DNA from: Tetrapyrgos nigripes
Lineage: Eukaryota; Basidiomycota; Agaricomycetes; Agaricales; Campanellaceae
DNA: 64,000 bases
Assembly: GCA_013368315.1 (NCBI GenBank)
Contig: JAACJM010000037.1
Location: 248,001-312,000 of the forward strand
Direction: 5' to 3'
Shown: positions 21,302 through 32,136 of the stretch, one piece after another
Position numbering within the stretch: position 1 is the first letter of the stretch
Layout of the letters: every line of letters starts with the position of its first letter
The notes under the pieces: generated by a model
Seen by the model: the letters and a program-made list of their open reading frames with translations, nothing else
The model's database searches: none
Told to the model about the DNA's origin: nothing
Program-made: the position numbers and the translations under genes

Positions 21302-22075
21302 TAAGTATATATCTGTATGAGAGAAGTTCGTCAAGTATGTAGGACTTGGGAGCAAGACTAAGAATGAGATGGCGGGGTGCCTGAACAGTGCTCGAGAAAC
21401 GTACTTATAGTAATGTATAGTGCCCAGCGGATCGCCACAATACTTGGTCTATGATATCAGGAGTCCCTGTCAGCCTGAATATTAGGCAAATCAGTCCAAA
21501 AACAGCGCTAGCCAGCCAAATCTCTAAAGCATACCTTCGGTCGGTCGGGTTTTACACGAATATTTACATTCGTGTGAATGGAACTCAACAGCATTTTATA
21601 CCTCTGTGAGTGACTCGGTCTCTCGGAGCTTTTTAAAGTTTTCATTATAGTCTATCATCTCAGATTCTCAAGATTCTCGATGAAGCCATGAGGACCTGCA
21701 TAGGTATCTATATCCTATTGCCAACGTGTTGCACAGCTTCAATTGCTTATTGTTTTCTCAACATGGGAGACTTTGAGTCAGACTTCAGTCAAGTACCACG
21801 CTGAATTGGCGTGTACAGAGGTTACGGAATACAGTCCCCGGGCACGTGCCATTCATATGGCTTTTAAGGTTTATCCCCATACTTACGCTCGAGAGACTGT
21901 ACAGCTAGCAGTGCATTTATCGCGCGATACACCGCTGAGTCTATGACGTGCTGCGTAACCTTGAGCATCGGATTCTCGAGGTCTGAGACAAACTGAGATA
22001 CCACCGCGACCGTCAACATTGACTGCGATCAGAGGCAGTTCAAATGATGCCGGCGCTCAGGCGTGGCAATTATTA
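21302..22075. other. Intergenic, no supported gene
   Basis: Contains a perfect 8-bp stem with a 6-base loop (acacgaat...attcgtgt) at 21552-21573, which could be a hairpin. A short plus-strand frame at 21743-21946 has no support. Promoter of copy D is expected at its left end. Confidence 0.45.
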
Positions 22076-22076
22076 A

Positions 22077-22688
22077 TACAGTGTCTTGCATAATTTTCTT
22101 GAGGTCGCGTTTTTTCGCACTTGTTTATTTGTATTTGATAGGTGGTCGCTTCCGTACATATGATGTCACGAATATCTCCTCGAGGCGACTGAGGCGACTC
22201 GAAGCAACACCAATATATCTCTTTTCCTCATGCCTACCAATCCAAGCGGGCCCTTGCATCCAGACATCGGAAGGTTGAGATGGATTCTCGAGGTTCGGAG
22301 ACACAAACATGGTGTGGCAAAAGGGTAATTTCTGCACAGAGGGTTTAAAAACATGTCGGCTAGGAGGCTGCCAGGACAACGATGGCGCCGAAAAGTACAA
22401 TGTGCCAGATGTGAAGAGTGTAGCCGGAAAAGTGCCAATTTTTGGTTGGATGCAGGCACACAGCCATTGAAGGAGATAAAGGAGGGATACGTATTCAAAC
22501 TACTCATTCGTTCCTCAAAGCGCGCTGGACGATGACCAGGAAGCGAGCAGGAAGTCGAGGAAACAGCCACTCGAGCTGACTACTCAATGACACGTAGAGA
22601 TTCTCATGACATCATACCATCACCTATCAAATACAAATAAACAAGTGCGAAAAAACGCGACCTCAAGAAAATTATGCAAGACACTGTA
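22077..22688. mobile_element. MITE with perfect long terminal inverted repeats
   Basis: The left end 22079-22144 and the right end 22621-22686 are exact reverse complements (66 bp; 69 bp with flanks). Each end starts CAGTGTCTTGCATAA inward and is flanked by TA, the target duplication of Tc1/mariner elements, whose termini commonly begin CAGTG. The 608-bp element has no transposase-like reading frame, so it is non-autonomous. Perfect repeats suggest a young insertion. Confidence 0.88.
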
Positions 22689-22935
22689 TCAGACCCAAAG
22701 AGTCATGATGTCACATGTGATGTGATGACGGCAATTGCCAGCCAATCAAGACGGACACTCAGGAGATCAACAGGATTTCACAACTACCAGAGGTCAACTC
22801 TGTTTAATACAACCGGAAAGTTATACAACCCAAGGTACAAAGCAGAAAAAATTACAGTGAAATTTCACTTTGGGCTTTCATTTGGCTTTCATTTGGCTTT
22901 CAGCATCCGAGTCACTGGCTATAAGTCGCCATCTC

Positions 22936-24482
22936 CTAGAATTCCTCATCTGCCTTATCCTTGAACTGCCCGCTGCTGTTGCTATGATCACCCACGGATC
23001 CAAACGTAGCGGAGCGGCCTCGGTTGCTGTGTTTGAGGGTAGTAAGACGAAAAGTATCAGCGCTCTCATTAAGCGTATTCACGCTTAGGCCAAGTTGGAC
23101 TCTGACGATGATAAGAGTGGGAGCTAGGCCCTAGAGATAAAGAAAGTAAGTGTTCTTGAGAATAAGAATAGGAAAATGATCCTTGCAACACTTACGGCGA
23201 GAGTAGTCATCAATGGATATAAGCTTGGAGACAAAGGGACAGTCTGCAAGATGATCTCAAAGACTATGACTGATACAGGGTAAAGGAGTCCAGACTCGAT
23301 TCTTGGATGTATTCAGGAGTCAGAACTTGTAGCTTGAGCGTCAGTTCTAGATTTCTCACTCACATTAGAGCAATAGTGGACCAATATTTCTTCCTTGCAT
23401 AGGCCATACCATTCGCATCAGCACTCATCTTTCCAAGCTGGTTCATTATCCACCAGATTCTTCCCGCTGGGCAATTGTCAGTGAATACTTATTGGTAGGC
23501 ATGGGATATTCTCACCGATGAGAGTCGTCAAGATCACATTCGCAGCAACATTGACCGCAAAGAAACCTTCCAGCATCTTGTTGGCATTATCAAGAAGCTG
23601 TGTGCCTTTATCGTCAGAGATAGAGTCACTGAAGAACACGTTGATCAGGATGACAACGGCTGAAAATCCCACAGCTGCCAACGAACGAATGAGCGACTCG
23701 GATTTGGGACCAATCTCTGAGTCACCGACTCACCATTGTTTACGACAGAAAGGAAAATAGGGAAAATGACAATCTTGAAATTGGAGTTCCATACGACGTA
23801 GCATCGACGTATCTATGGCACAAATCAGTAAGCAAAATCTGGGATCTTGGATGGAGAAATATAATCACAAGGACACAATCCGCGAGGATGCTATCTCAGT
23901 GCGTTAGCAATGAATGTTGACATCTATAATTATACTGACTTTGCAAAGACATAGCCCATTTCAGCGACCATCCTGCAGGAAGCATCAGAAAATTCCTCGA
24001 AATTGAAAGAATAAATTGATGATTACTTACTGCATGGTTAGGTTGAAATGATGAATCTGGGCTTTAGAGAATCCCGGCATCAATCCTCCCAGTCCGAAGG
24101 TATTGTACAGAATCGATGCATTGGCGATGAGGTCGGTCAAGTTTACGAGCGTTGCGATCAGGAAAAGGAAAACCAGAGCCCAGAAGTCCCACCGACTTGC
24201 GGCGCTATTATTCCCCTTGCGCTTGCTCATGACAAACATGGCCATTCCAAAGGTGACCATGTACCAACCTGGAGAAATACGTGAGATTCCATTTCTAACT
24301 CTGGTAGGAAAAGTTTGGGAAAAGTGATCCAATGCTCACCATATGCCACTGATTCAAGCTTTTTGTGAGGGATAAAGTCATTAGAATCAGATCTATGACT
24401 TGAAAAATACGAGGGACATGCGTACCATGGACTGAGCCAAGTATAATTTGAGGCTTAGGCGAAGGTCATCATTGGATGACAT
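22936..24482 (-). CDS. Multipass membrane protein, second family member
   Basis: About nine exons join in frame from the ATG at 24482 (MSSNDDLRLSLKLYLAQSM) to the TAG at 22936. Helices include WYMVTFGMAMFVM, WALVFLFLIATLVNLT, AVGFSAVVILINVFF, ANVILTTLIG and GLLYPVSVIVFEIIL. Family hallmarks are MVAEMGYVFAK followed by DILADCVL, CYVVWNSN after it, GRIWWI at a loop, and ESGLLYP in the sixth helix. The hydrophilic tail has VRVQLGLSVN and ends KADEEF. This is the Agaricomycete seven-helix type with an unknown ligand or role. All introns have GT-AG ends and no frame break was found. Confidence 0.78.
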
Positions 24483-24961
24483 GTCGAAATTCGCGCTCGT
24501 AGAGAAAAGACTAGAACTTGGGATGGGGGGAACTGATAGAAAAGAGACCTCTGCAGCCTTCTAGATTCTGGAATGATATAAATACTACTGTCGTAGGTTC
24601 CTGTGCCGCATGAGAATGTCCACGGGTATCTCACATGCAGATTGGTCGATAGATAGATAGATAGACACAGGTCAAGTGGCCCCTTCAGGACCCGGCGGGC
24701 CAGTAGCGTTGCGTAGTCAAGATATCAAGGATATGGTGTTACGGAGGCTAGGCAGACCCCCTACGGGTAAGTACCCATGGAAGGTCTGATTCAGAGTAGA
24801 GGTAGAATCATGATGAGTGGCAAAGATCACTGGGAGCAATTTCTAATTTTTACTTGATTTCTACCCTTTCGTACAAGGAAGTGATGAGTTGAAAATATAT
24901 TTCATCCACAACAGATCGTGGCGTTGGATGATGCAGCAGGACATTTACTGCATCCAGATGT
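24483..24961. other. Intergenic with a short GATA microsatellite
   Basis: A (GATA)n tract of about 18 bp lies at 24648-24665. No gene is seen. The promoter of the multipass membrane gene is expected at the left. Confidence 0.5.
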
Positions 24962-25477
24962 AGACTGAAAGGCATTGATAAGAATCCAAGGGTGCAAGTT
25001 AGCATCAATCTCTCAGTGTGACCAAAGTCAAGGCTGCAATGCGGACTAGAGCAGTTATTTTCTCAATTTCACTTAGCGTGCATATTCCAATTTTATAGGC
25101 CTATGGAGAAAAAGCTGAGATTGCAGTCGCGATTTGGTCGCGATGGTGTATTTTTGCCGTTATGTGGTATACTGACTCCGAGAATAAACATATTATCATA
25201 CAAAACTCCAACTGAGATCAGACTGAAAGGCATTGATAAGAATCCAAGGGTGCAAGTTAGCATCAATCTCTCAGTGTGACCAAAGTCAAGGCTGCAATGC
25301 GGACTAGAGCAGTTATTTTCTCAATTTCACTTAGCGTGCATATTCCAATTTTATAGGCCTATGGAGAGAAAGCTGAGATTGCAGTCGCGATTTGGTCGCG
25401 ATGGTGTATTTTTGCCGTTATGTGGTATACTGACTCCGAGAATAAACATATTATCATACAAAACTCCAACTGAGATC
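24962..25477. repeat. 258-bp tandem duplication
   Basis: Copies 24962-25219 and 25220-25477 differ, as far as I can see, by one base (ggagaaaaag against ggagagaaag). The unit contains the palindrome-like tcgcgatttggtcgcga. No coding content is recognised. It adjoins a degenerate transposon area, so it may be part of an older element. Confidence 0.9.
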
Positions 25478-25700
25478 AAATCTTACCTTAAGAATAAGTA
25501 CATGTTTGATGTTTGGCTCTTTGTTCTTCGAAAGTTCACAAAGACCCTTCTAATGTCCATGAAGGCTTTGTGGGCCACCGCTTCGCGTGGCAATAACGAG
25601 GCCCATATTTGATCAGTACATTTTCCCCCAGCATGCGAGAAATGGCACGGAGATCAGTCAGAGGACGTCAAAACACCTGAAGATGAGTCACGTAGTTATG

Positions 25701-26598
25701 TATGGTGCAAAGCACTTAGTCACCGCTACTTTTGTACAACTGCCATTTGGGCCGCGCAGCGGCAAAAAAATTCGAATTTTCGTTCTAATTTCGGGGTCAC
25801 TCGCAGTGATTTCCTTATTGGTAAATTCCTTGCTGGGACGCAATTTGGGGCTCTGTAGATGTACATCGTAAAATACATGTCTCACTATCTCCACGCTACG
25901 CATGCCCACAAAACGACAGAAACAGCTCAAGGAACAAGCAGCGCGGGCCCGAGCAGCCAGAGAACGAAAACGAGAAGCCCAGCGTACGGCGCTTGATATT
26001 GACAGTGATTCAAGCTCAACAGTCTCTGGCACAAGAGACTATTGAGAATGCGGGTCACTACTGTCTGTTTCTTCCAAAGTACCACTGTGAACTCAATTTC
26101 ATTGAGTACTTTTGGGGTGCTTCGAAAAAGTATTTGCGGGATCACTGTGACTATACGTTCAACACGCTCAAAGCCAACCTTCCACTCGCTATGAAGTCTG
26201 TTGATATTAAGACCATTTGGAAATGGGAGCTTCGGATGAAACGATGGATCTCTGCATATCGGGATGGACTTGGGGTAAAAGATGCTCAATTTCGGGTGCG
26301 GCAGTTCAGTTCCAGAAAGTATAACTCTCACCGCCGTATTCCTGAGACTGTGGCAAGGCAATTTGACGCATAGATAGAGCTGTATATGTATATAGAAGCA
26401 CACCTTCCATATATGGAAGTACTGCCATTTGGAAAAGTTGAACTTCGCGAATACTGAAGCTATGAAAAATCTGTCTTATAGTTTTCTTCCTCTCCTTAAA
26501 TGAATGCGTTCTACAAGAGGGATAAGAAAAATCCTGAAAATTGAGCGAGCCGACCTGGCTTATACAAAAGTAGCGGTGACTAAGTGCTGTGCACCATA
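25701..26598 (+). mobile_element. Tc1/mariner-like deletion derivative
   Basis: The ends 25703-25736 and 26563-26596 are inverted repeats (TGGTGCAAAGCACTTAGTCA inward) with one mismatch in 34 bp. TA flanks both sides, giving a TA target duplication. The 894-bp interior holds only the two ends of a transposase gene, so it cannot move by itself. Confidence 0.85.
25902..26373 (+). pseudogene. DDE transposase remnant (N and C ends fused out of frame)
   Basis: An ATG at 25902 starts a basic leader (MPTKRQKQLKEQAARARAAR) that stops at 26043-26045. In another frame the sequence continues with the C terminus of a widespread basidiomycete DDE transposase: FLPKYHCELNFIEYFWG (whose last acidic residue belongs to the catalytic triad), DAQFRVRQFSS and NSHRRIPETVA, ending at 26373. 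The middle of the gene, with the first catalytic Asp residues, is deleted. Confidence 0.8.
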
Positions 26599-27171
26599 GG
26601 AAATCAAATCCAGATTCTCGACGATAAGTTGGTACCTTTGCCGAATGCCGACGGTGTGATATAGGCCTTCGGGAATTAACAAATACATACATCCCGAGGC
26701 TGAGCCACAGCAGACAAACGCCAGGATCGGCTTCGGGTAGAAAGAAGACCGGATGCCGACTATCCCACGTATCCAAATTGCATAGCCACACGCGGAAACC
26801 TCAGATTATAAGAACGAGTCCCTAAAGGGCCTCGTAATGCTGGTGCAACCCCGAAGCGCAAAACGAATCAGGGGTACTTTCGTATCTATACTAGCTAAAT
26901 CCATAGTCAAACTCTTATGTCGCACAACAAAAATGTCCAAGTCCTATGTACGAAAAGAGGAAATGACAAAAAAAAACTAAGTCTACGATGCTTGGAATCC
27001 GTCTTCCTATCCTATCCACGCAAGTAATGGAGCAAATAAATCAAAAAGACAACGAACAGTGGTGTAATTCGATGAAAATGACGCATGCAGAAATGCAAGA
27101 AATGTATGTACGTGTAACCTTTCACGACAAAGAAAATGATCAAAAGAAAATGTAAAGTAAAGTAAAAGACT
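26599..27171. other. Intergenic with a dispersed-repeat scrap
   Basis: About 26690-26850 is similar, in inverted orientation, to 63750-63880 at the far end of the window (shared gtcggcatccggtctt and ctcgttctta segments). The rest before the kinase stop is presumably its 3' UTR. No gene is seen. Confidence 0.5.
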
Positions 27172-29556
27172 TCACCCAGAAAAAACCCTCTTTGTCCCTT
27201 TCCAAATCTTCTTCCCAAGAAGACCTAAACTCGCCGTCCTCGATCTTTCGAGAGAAGAAGGCCTAGGAACACTCGCCCCAACACCAAAACCACCAGGCGC
27301 AGGCACGATGTCAACAATTCCAAGCTCCTCCTTCAATACCAACCGCTCGTGAGTATCTAGAGAAATACGATTTTTCCTCCTCAAACTCCTTTTAACATCC
27401 ACAGCACTAGACCCACTACTGGCCAACCTCCGATGCAATGATGAAGTTCCCGTTCCCGACTGAAAAATCTCACTCGGCGGCGAACCCGACCCCGACCCCG
27501 ACCCCGACCCCGACTCAGAGTGACATTGGTCTCGCGACAGCTCGACCATAGGCGAAACCGAATTCGGGTTGTTGTACGATTTGCCTTTCCCAGAAACAGC
27601 GTAGGTGTAGTTCTGATGATCGGGAGGAAAGGGGATATAACTGACTGGCACTACATGGGCTTCAGGCGTATTTGGTCCAAGACTCGCTGGGGGAGATATC
27701 GCCTCGTCGACAGAGACGGCACTTAGCGAACTGGGATAACCGTACTCGTACCCTGATGCATTGGCATGGTCGTATCCCGTAGTATGTGCATGGGCACCAG
27801 TACTTGTAGCATTACGAGTATAACGGTGCGCGTGCACTGTAGCTGCAGCGTGTGTGTGTACTATAGTGTGTGTACATGTTGGACGATGCCCCTTCAGTGA
27901 AGGACCGCCAAACTCTGAGACGACAGAAATATCCTCCGCCTCCGATTTTAGCTCGGTATCATGTCGATCCTGCTTCTTGATAACAGTAGCAAGTGGACGC
28001 GTAAAAGGAAAGGGGTACTCTTCAGAGATAGTTGGGGGAATGGTTCGGGGACTAAATACCAACGGCTCGGAAGGGGAAGCTGAAGCGAGAGCTCCTCCTG
28101 TCTTAAAGTTACGACGTGACGGAAAGGACGGAGGAGGAAGAACGATGTGCATGTTGACTTTGCCTCTGCGTTGCTGGGGAGGTTGTGGTAATGGTCGATT
28201 CGGAGTATGAGTCCATTTTGGGTTTGGAGTATTCCCTGCATAGTTCGAGGGGGACAACGGTGAAACCGGCGGGGATGTCTCAGAAGGATGACGACAGGTT
28301 TCAGCAGGAACTGATGGTGAAAAAACTCCGCCACCTTGCAGAAGGAAAGGAGGCGGAGGGAACATGTTCGCCTGAGGGAGAGTTTGCACAGATAGGAATG
28401 GCCGTGGCCGTGGGGATTGCAGGAGGAAGTATGAAGTTTCGAGAGCTTGAGATTGGGGTGTGGGCATGGGTGATGGAACGATGTGGCGAATACGAGAGTG
28501 ATGGTCGAAAGAAGAGATGGTCTGAAGAGAAGATGCAGGTACAGGACTAGGGAACACGCTCAGAGAGGTGTCTCTGGTCACTCCGTCCCTCCTAAAGAAG
28601 GTCCTGGCGCTACGAACCTCATTCTTGAGCTTGGAAAGTGAGATACGAGACGCTGGGTCGATGTCGAAGATACGGAGAAGAATGTTGTTGGTCTCTACAG
28701 AGATATGGTACTTTCTGAGGAGATAATTGGGGTCTACGAGAAACGATGAAAAATGTTCGTCGACGATGGAGGGGGTGTTCCAAGGATTGTGGGCGGTGAT
28801 CATGTTAAATAAGATAACCCCTAAGGACCAGATGTCGCTGTGTAGAGTGGAGTAGGCGGCGGTCGCTCTGAACTCTTTACCAAAGCTTTCTGCAGTTCAC
28901 ATATTAGTTCTGAAAGGCACATATAATGCTAGCCACGTACCAGGACTCATATATCTCGAAGTCCCGCACCCGATCGTGTTCGAGGCCCGATTTGTAGTTG
29001 CGAGTCCAAAATCTGCGAGCCGAACCTCAATCGTCTTCATCTCCTCCAGCTTCCTCGTCTTGTAACCCGAAAATAATATGTTCCTCGGCTTCAGATCTCG
29101 GTGGAAAACCCCCTTCTGATGACAGAACTCCACTGCGTCCAAGAGCTGCAGGAAGACGCTCCGGACCAGATCGTCGTTTTCCCGAAACAGTTTCCTGTCC
29201 ACAATGGCCTCGAAAAGATCGCCCTCGCACCGGTCCATGACGACGTAGAAGTGTGATTTGTCCACCACAATTTGGTGGATGGTGACGACGTTGTTGTGGT
29301 CCGAAACTTTCTGATGAAGGGCCAACTCTCGGGCTTGTAAGGAATCTCGTTCGAGTCCTTGTGATGGTGGAGGCCGCATTAAACATTTGACAGCTATTGG
29401 GGACCGGCTGTAATGCTTGTGAAAGTCAGAACCAACGAAAGTAGCTTCGTGGACCCTCCCAAACGCTCCTGAGCCGAGAGACTCTCCTAATAAAAGTTGA
29501 GCCTCTTTGATAACGAACCCAGTGAAGTCAGGAAGAGGACAAGGGCTCGCAACCAT
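27172..29556 (-). CDS. Serine/threonine protein kinase, Ran1/Ksp1-like
   Basis: Two exons give about 777 residues. The kinase domain comes first: glycine loop GSGAFGRV, AVKCL lysine, catalytic HRDLKPRN, LADFGLA and the activation-segment GCGTSRYMSPE, which is split by a 48-nt intron at the Glu codon. HSDIWSLGVILFNMIT and a final helix follow. The rest is a 480-residue Pro/Ser-rich disordered tail with a (Ser-Gly)5 stretch. The order resembles fungal Ran1/Pat1-Ksp1-Vhs1 kinases that link nutrient state to growth and meiosis; the subgroup is inferred. The ATG at 29556 (MVASPCPLPDF) is chosen because the frame farther upstream has no ATG. Confidence 0.88.
27485..27513 (-). repeat. Hexanucleotide repeat in the kinase tail
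   Basis: About five in-frame copies of a CGACCC-type unit encode alternating Ser and Gly. Such tracts vary in length between strains. Confidence 0.7.
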
Positions 29557-29616
29557 TGTGTCAAGAGGAAAGCTGGAGGCGGACGACGGGAGAGAGTTGG
29601 AAGTTTTAAGGAGAGG

Positions 29617-30290
29617 GATGGAGAGAGCGATTGTCAAGCACAGACGTCCTAAACAGGGGCCAGATCAGGAAATTTATTCTCGGGTTTCATAAACGGCCAA
29701 CAAAGGAGTCCTAACGGAATCTACACTGCGCATTCTACAAGGTACCAAGTAAATGGTGATGGCTCATAGCACTCACCATCAACCGACAACAATATCAGAC
29801 ATTGTGGAGACGGCACTTTGAATGTATCCACCACAGAGCTGGCTTGCTGTATAAAAATTTGGGGTGATTTTCTGCACCTTGCTAGAATAGAAATGAAGAA
29901 AGCGTACCCTATCAAGGTATGCTGACGCGCTGACGTCTCACCCGCTAGCAGGACGTCAATCGAGGATCTCTGGAAAACGACTTGGTATGTTACTGTTGTT
30001 GTATCACGGAAACTTGAGGATCCGCACAGAAACACCCAGGCAGATGATAACTCACCTCAGCCCTAATGGGATGCCAGCAAAATGCCAGTCCTCAAACTGC
30101 GTACACAAGAATCTAGACAGGATGGGGAAAGAGGTGATAAAAATGACGCAGAGAAGATTTTCACGTATAGATCGCGGAGTCGACATCCTTGATTGAAGGA
30201 TGTAAAGGGTGTGCAACCACTGCACCGTCGCCAGCGAAGCAGAAGCTAGTGCCGAGAGTTATCAGATGTCACGCTTTCCACGTGATCCTG
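29617..30290 (-). repeat. Gene-like dispersed repeat, copy 1
   Basis: Diverged copy of 48510-49115, starting inside the 5' flank of the kinase gene. Read on the minus strand both copies carry the coding-like LCGGYIQ...MSDIVVG and, about 60 bp downstream, CCCGAGAATAAATTTCCTGA, which contains the polyadenylation-like AATAAA. In this copy the shared frame meets a stop right after MSDIVVG. It looks like a decayed duplicate of a small gene of unknown function, not a classical transposon. Confidence 0.6.
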
Positions 30291-31335
30291 GCGTGTTTTT
30301 TAATGAACGGGGCCGGACGGCATACACCTTGGGCGGCAATGCATATTTGGAGGCAAACATAAATGACGAATTTCTGCTCGGTGCCGGAGCTACTCCATAT
30401 GGCAGTTCGGCCTTAAATCGGTCCTATATGGAGTAGTTCTGGAGAGCAAAAATGGCAGTGAAAAATCCGAAATTTAAGTTTACAGAGAGATCTCTGGAAA
30501 TATGCAACGCCGCCCAAGGTGATAAGTAATCCGACTCCGAGAAGTAGGCGCCAAAGCTTCGATGATGGTAAGTACTGAATGCGCTCCAGCTAACTTGCAG
30601 CTAGCACTTCCATAAACTTCCACCAAAACTTTCAGCTTTGCTTCTGCCTGTGTCACTCGACAAACCAAAGGGTTCGACATTAGTTTTGTTAACTCCAAAG
30701 TTCACTCAATGGGAGTCAATGCTCATACGCCGCGGCTAGCCTACAGCTGACGTTCTGGCTGGGTGTCAAGTAAATACTTACAAGTAATCTGAAAGTACTC
30801 CATTAATCCTACAACGGACGCGGACGACAATGGTTTTTAATTTTAGGGCGATTCCCCGCAGTATTTGCTATTAATATCCTTCGAGCCGTACAGTGCATTG
30901 TTAGAGCAATACTGCGAGAAAAGAAGGGAGGAGGAGGAGTTTATTGCGTTGCATGGTTCCAAGAGCTGAAACGCCGAAAAGATAAAATACCCGACTCTGG
31001 TTAGAGAGGAAGGTTTTAGCCAGATAAGATCCTAACTCCCTATATTTGAAATACGCTAGTACAGAGGTACACCACCAATCTGCCGGGACATAGGCCGGAT
31101 CATTTCATAGCCACAGCCGCGGGACATACACGAAAGATGTAAACTTTAGATCCAAACGACGTCAAATACATGTCCTTGCTGCCACGTCGCGCCCAGGCTC
31201 CACTGAGCTCCTTGTTTCGTTTGCCCGACGTTTCTGGGACATCCTCTCGCTATACCTCCTAGGCACATCCTTCTATTTATTTGTACTCTTTTTACTTGCA
31301 AATGATATCTCCACTCGAGGGTCTCTTCACTCGCA
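30291..31335. other. Left flank of the three-gene transposon
   Basis: No supported gene. A short plus-strand frame at 30209-30436 lacks splice or family support. The left end of the transposon must lie here, but I could not find inverted repeats matching the right flank (37952-38434). Confidence 0.4.
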
Positions 31336-32122
31336 ATGGCCTCTCAGGATGATCTGGGCTTCGCTGCTCCTGGTACTTTTGGCACACAAATACTCAGCAC
31401 AGACCCCACGTCTCCTGGCAGGGCCGAACATTCCTCATCAGCAAGTTCATCCACACTGGGAGCTGGAGATGTTGAAGACTTGAAACAGGGAATGAACTCT
31501 TTGCAGCAGAGTGTTGCGCAGTTGGTAAAAACTATCCCAATGGTGCGTTGTCATTTTCTTCGAAATGACCAGAGGCTGAATGGTTATCAATGTTACAGCA
31601 TCATCTTGCGCTCGACCTGTCCACTGATGCTGGGGTCTCAAGCTTTGGGCCCCTCAATGACCAGGAGCTGGTGTCTGAGCTACAAGCCTTGCTGCCACCC
31701 GAACCACCGAAAATCGTTGCGCGTGATGCCGACCTGTCAGTCACAGAGTCCGAGTCCGATGAAGATGACCCAGTGAGTTCTCGTTGTCAATGTTTTTGTC
31801 GCTGTATCTAACATACTGTCAGAAACCAAAACCCAACCTTGGTTTCCTTATGGCACCTCCCAAAAGGCGCGATGCGGATTGGCACTCGCGTCGTTTGGAT
31901 ATTTATTTTGCAGTTCATGATGAGCTTTCGGCCGTGCGACATCATGAAGTTTCTTTAGACCGTCATTTAGTTCGGATGCAGGTTCAGCAGGAAAAGCTTC
32001 GGCTTGAGATAGCAGGGTACAGGGCAGACTTACAGAGAGATCGTCAGCGTAGGGAGAGATTAGCACGGGCTGCCATGGAGCTGAATAAGAGGCTTCGTCA
32101 TACGGAGTTCAATAAGTTGTAA
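31336..32122 (+). CDS. Transposon accessory protein 1 (coiled coil)
   Basis: Three exons give 226 residues from the ATG at 31336 (MASQDDLGFAAPGTFG). The N-terminal half is Ser/Thr-rich with a short helix (VEDLKQGMNSLQQSVAQLVK). The middle is acidic (SVTESESDEDDP). The C-terminal third is a charged coiled coil (LVRMQVQQEKLRLEIAGYRA, RDRQRRERLARAAMELNKRL). Introns have GTGCGT and GTGAGT donors. It converges on the transposase gene with only 14 bp between the stops. I recognise no domain. Its place suggests a partner protein of the transposase. Confidence 0.65.
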
Positions 32123-32136
32123 TTACATGGAGCTAG

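Noticed and set aside
22166..22570. 134-codon minus-strand frame inside the MITE
   Set aside because: Composition is not protein-like, and it lies wholly in a non-autonomous element.
27520..28550. Long plus-strand frames opposite the kinase tail
   Set aside because: They mirror the low-complexity Pro/Ser-rich minus-strand coding sequence, lack splice logic and match no family.
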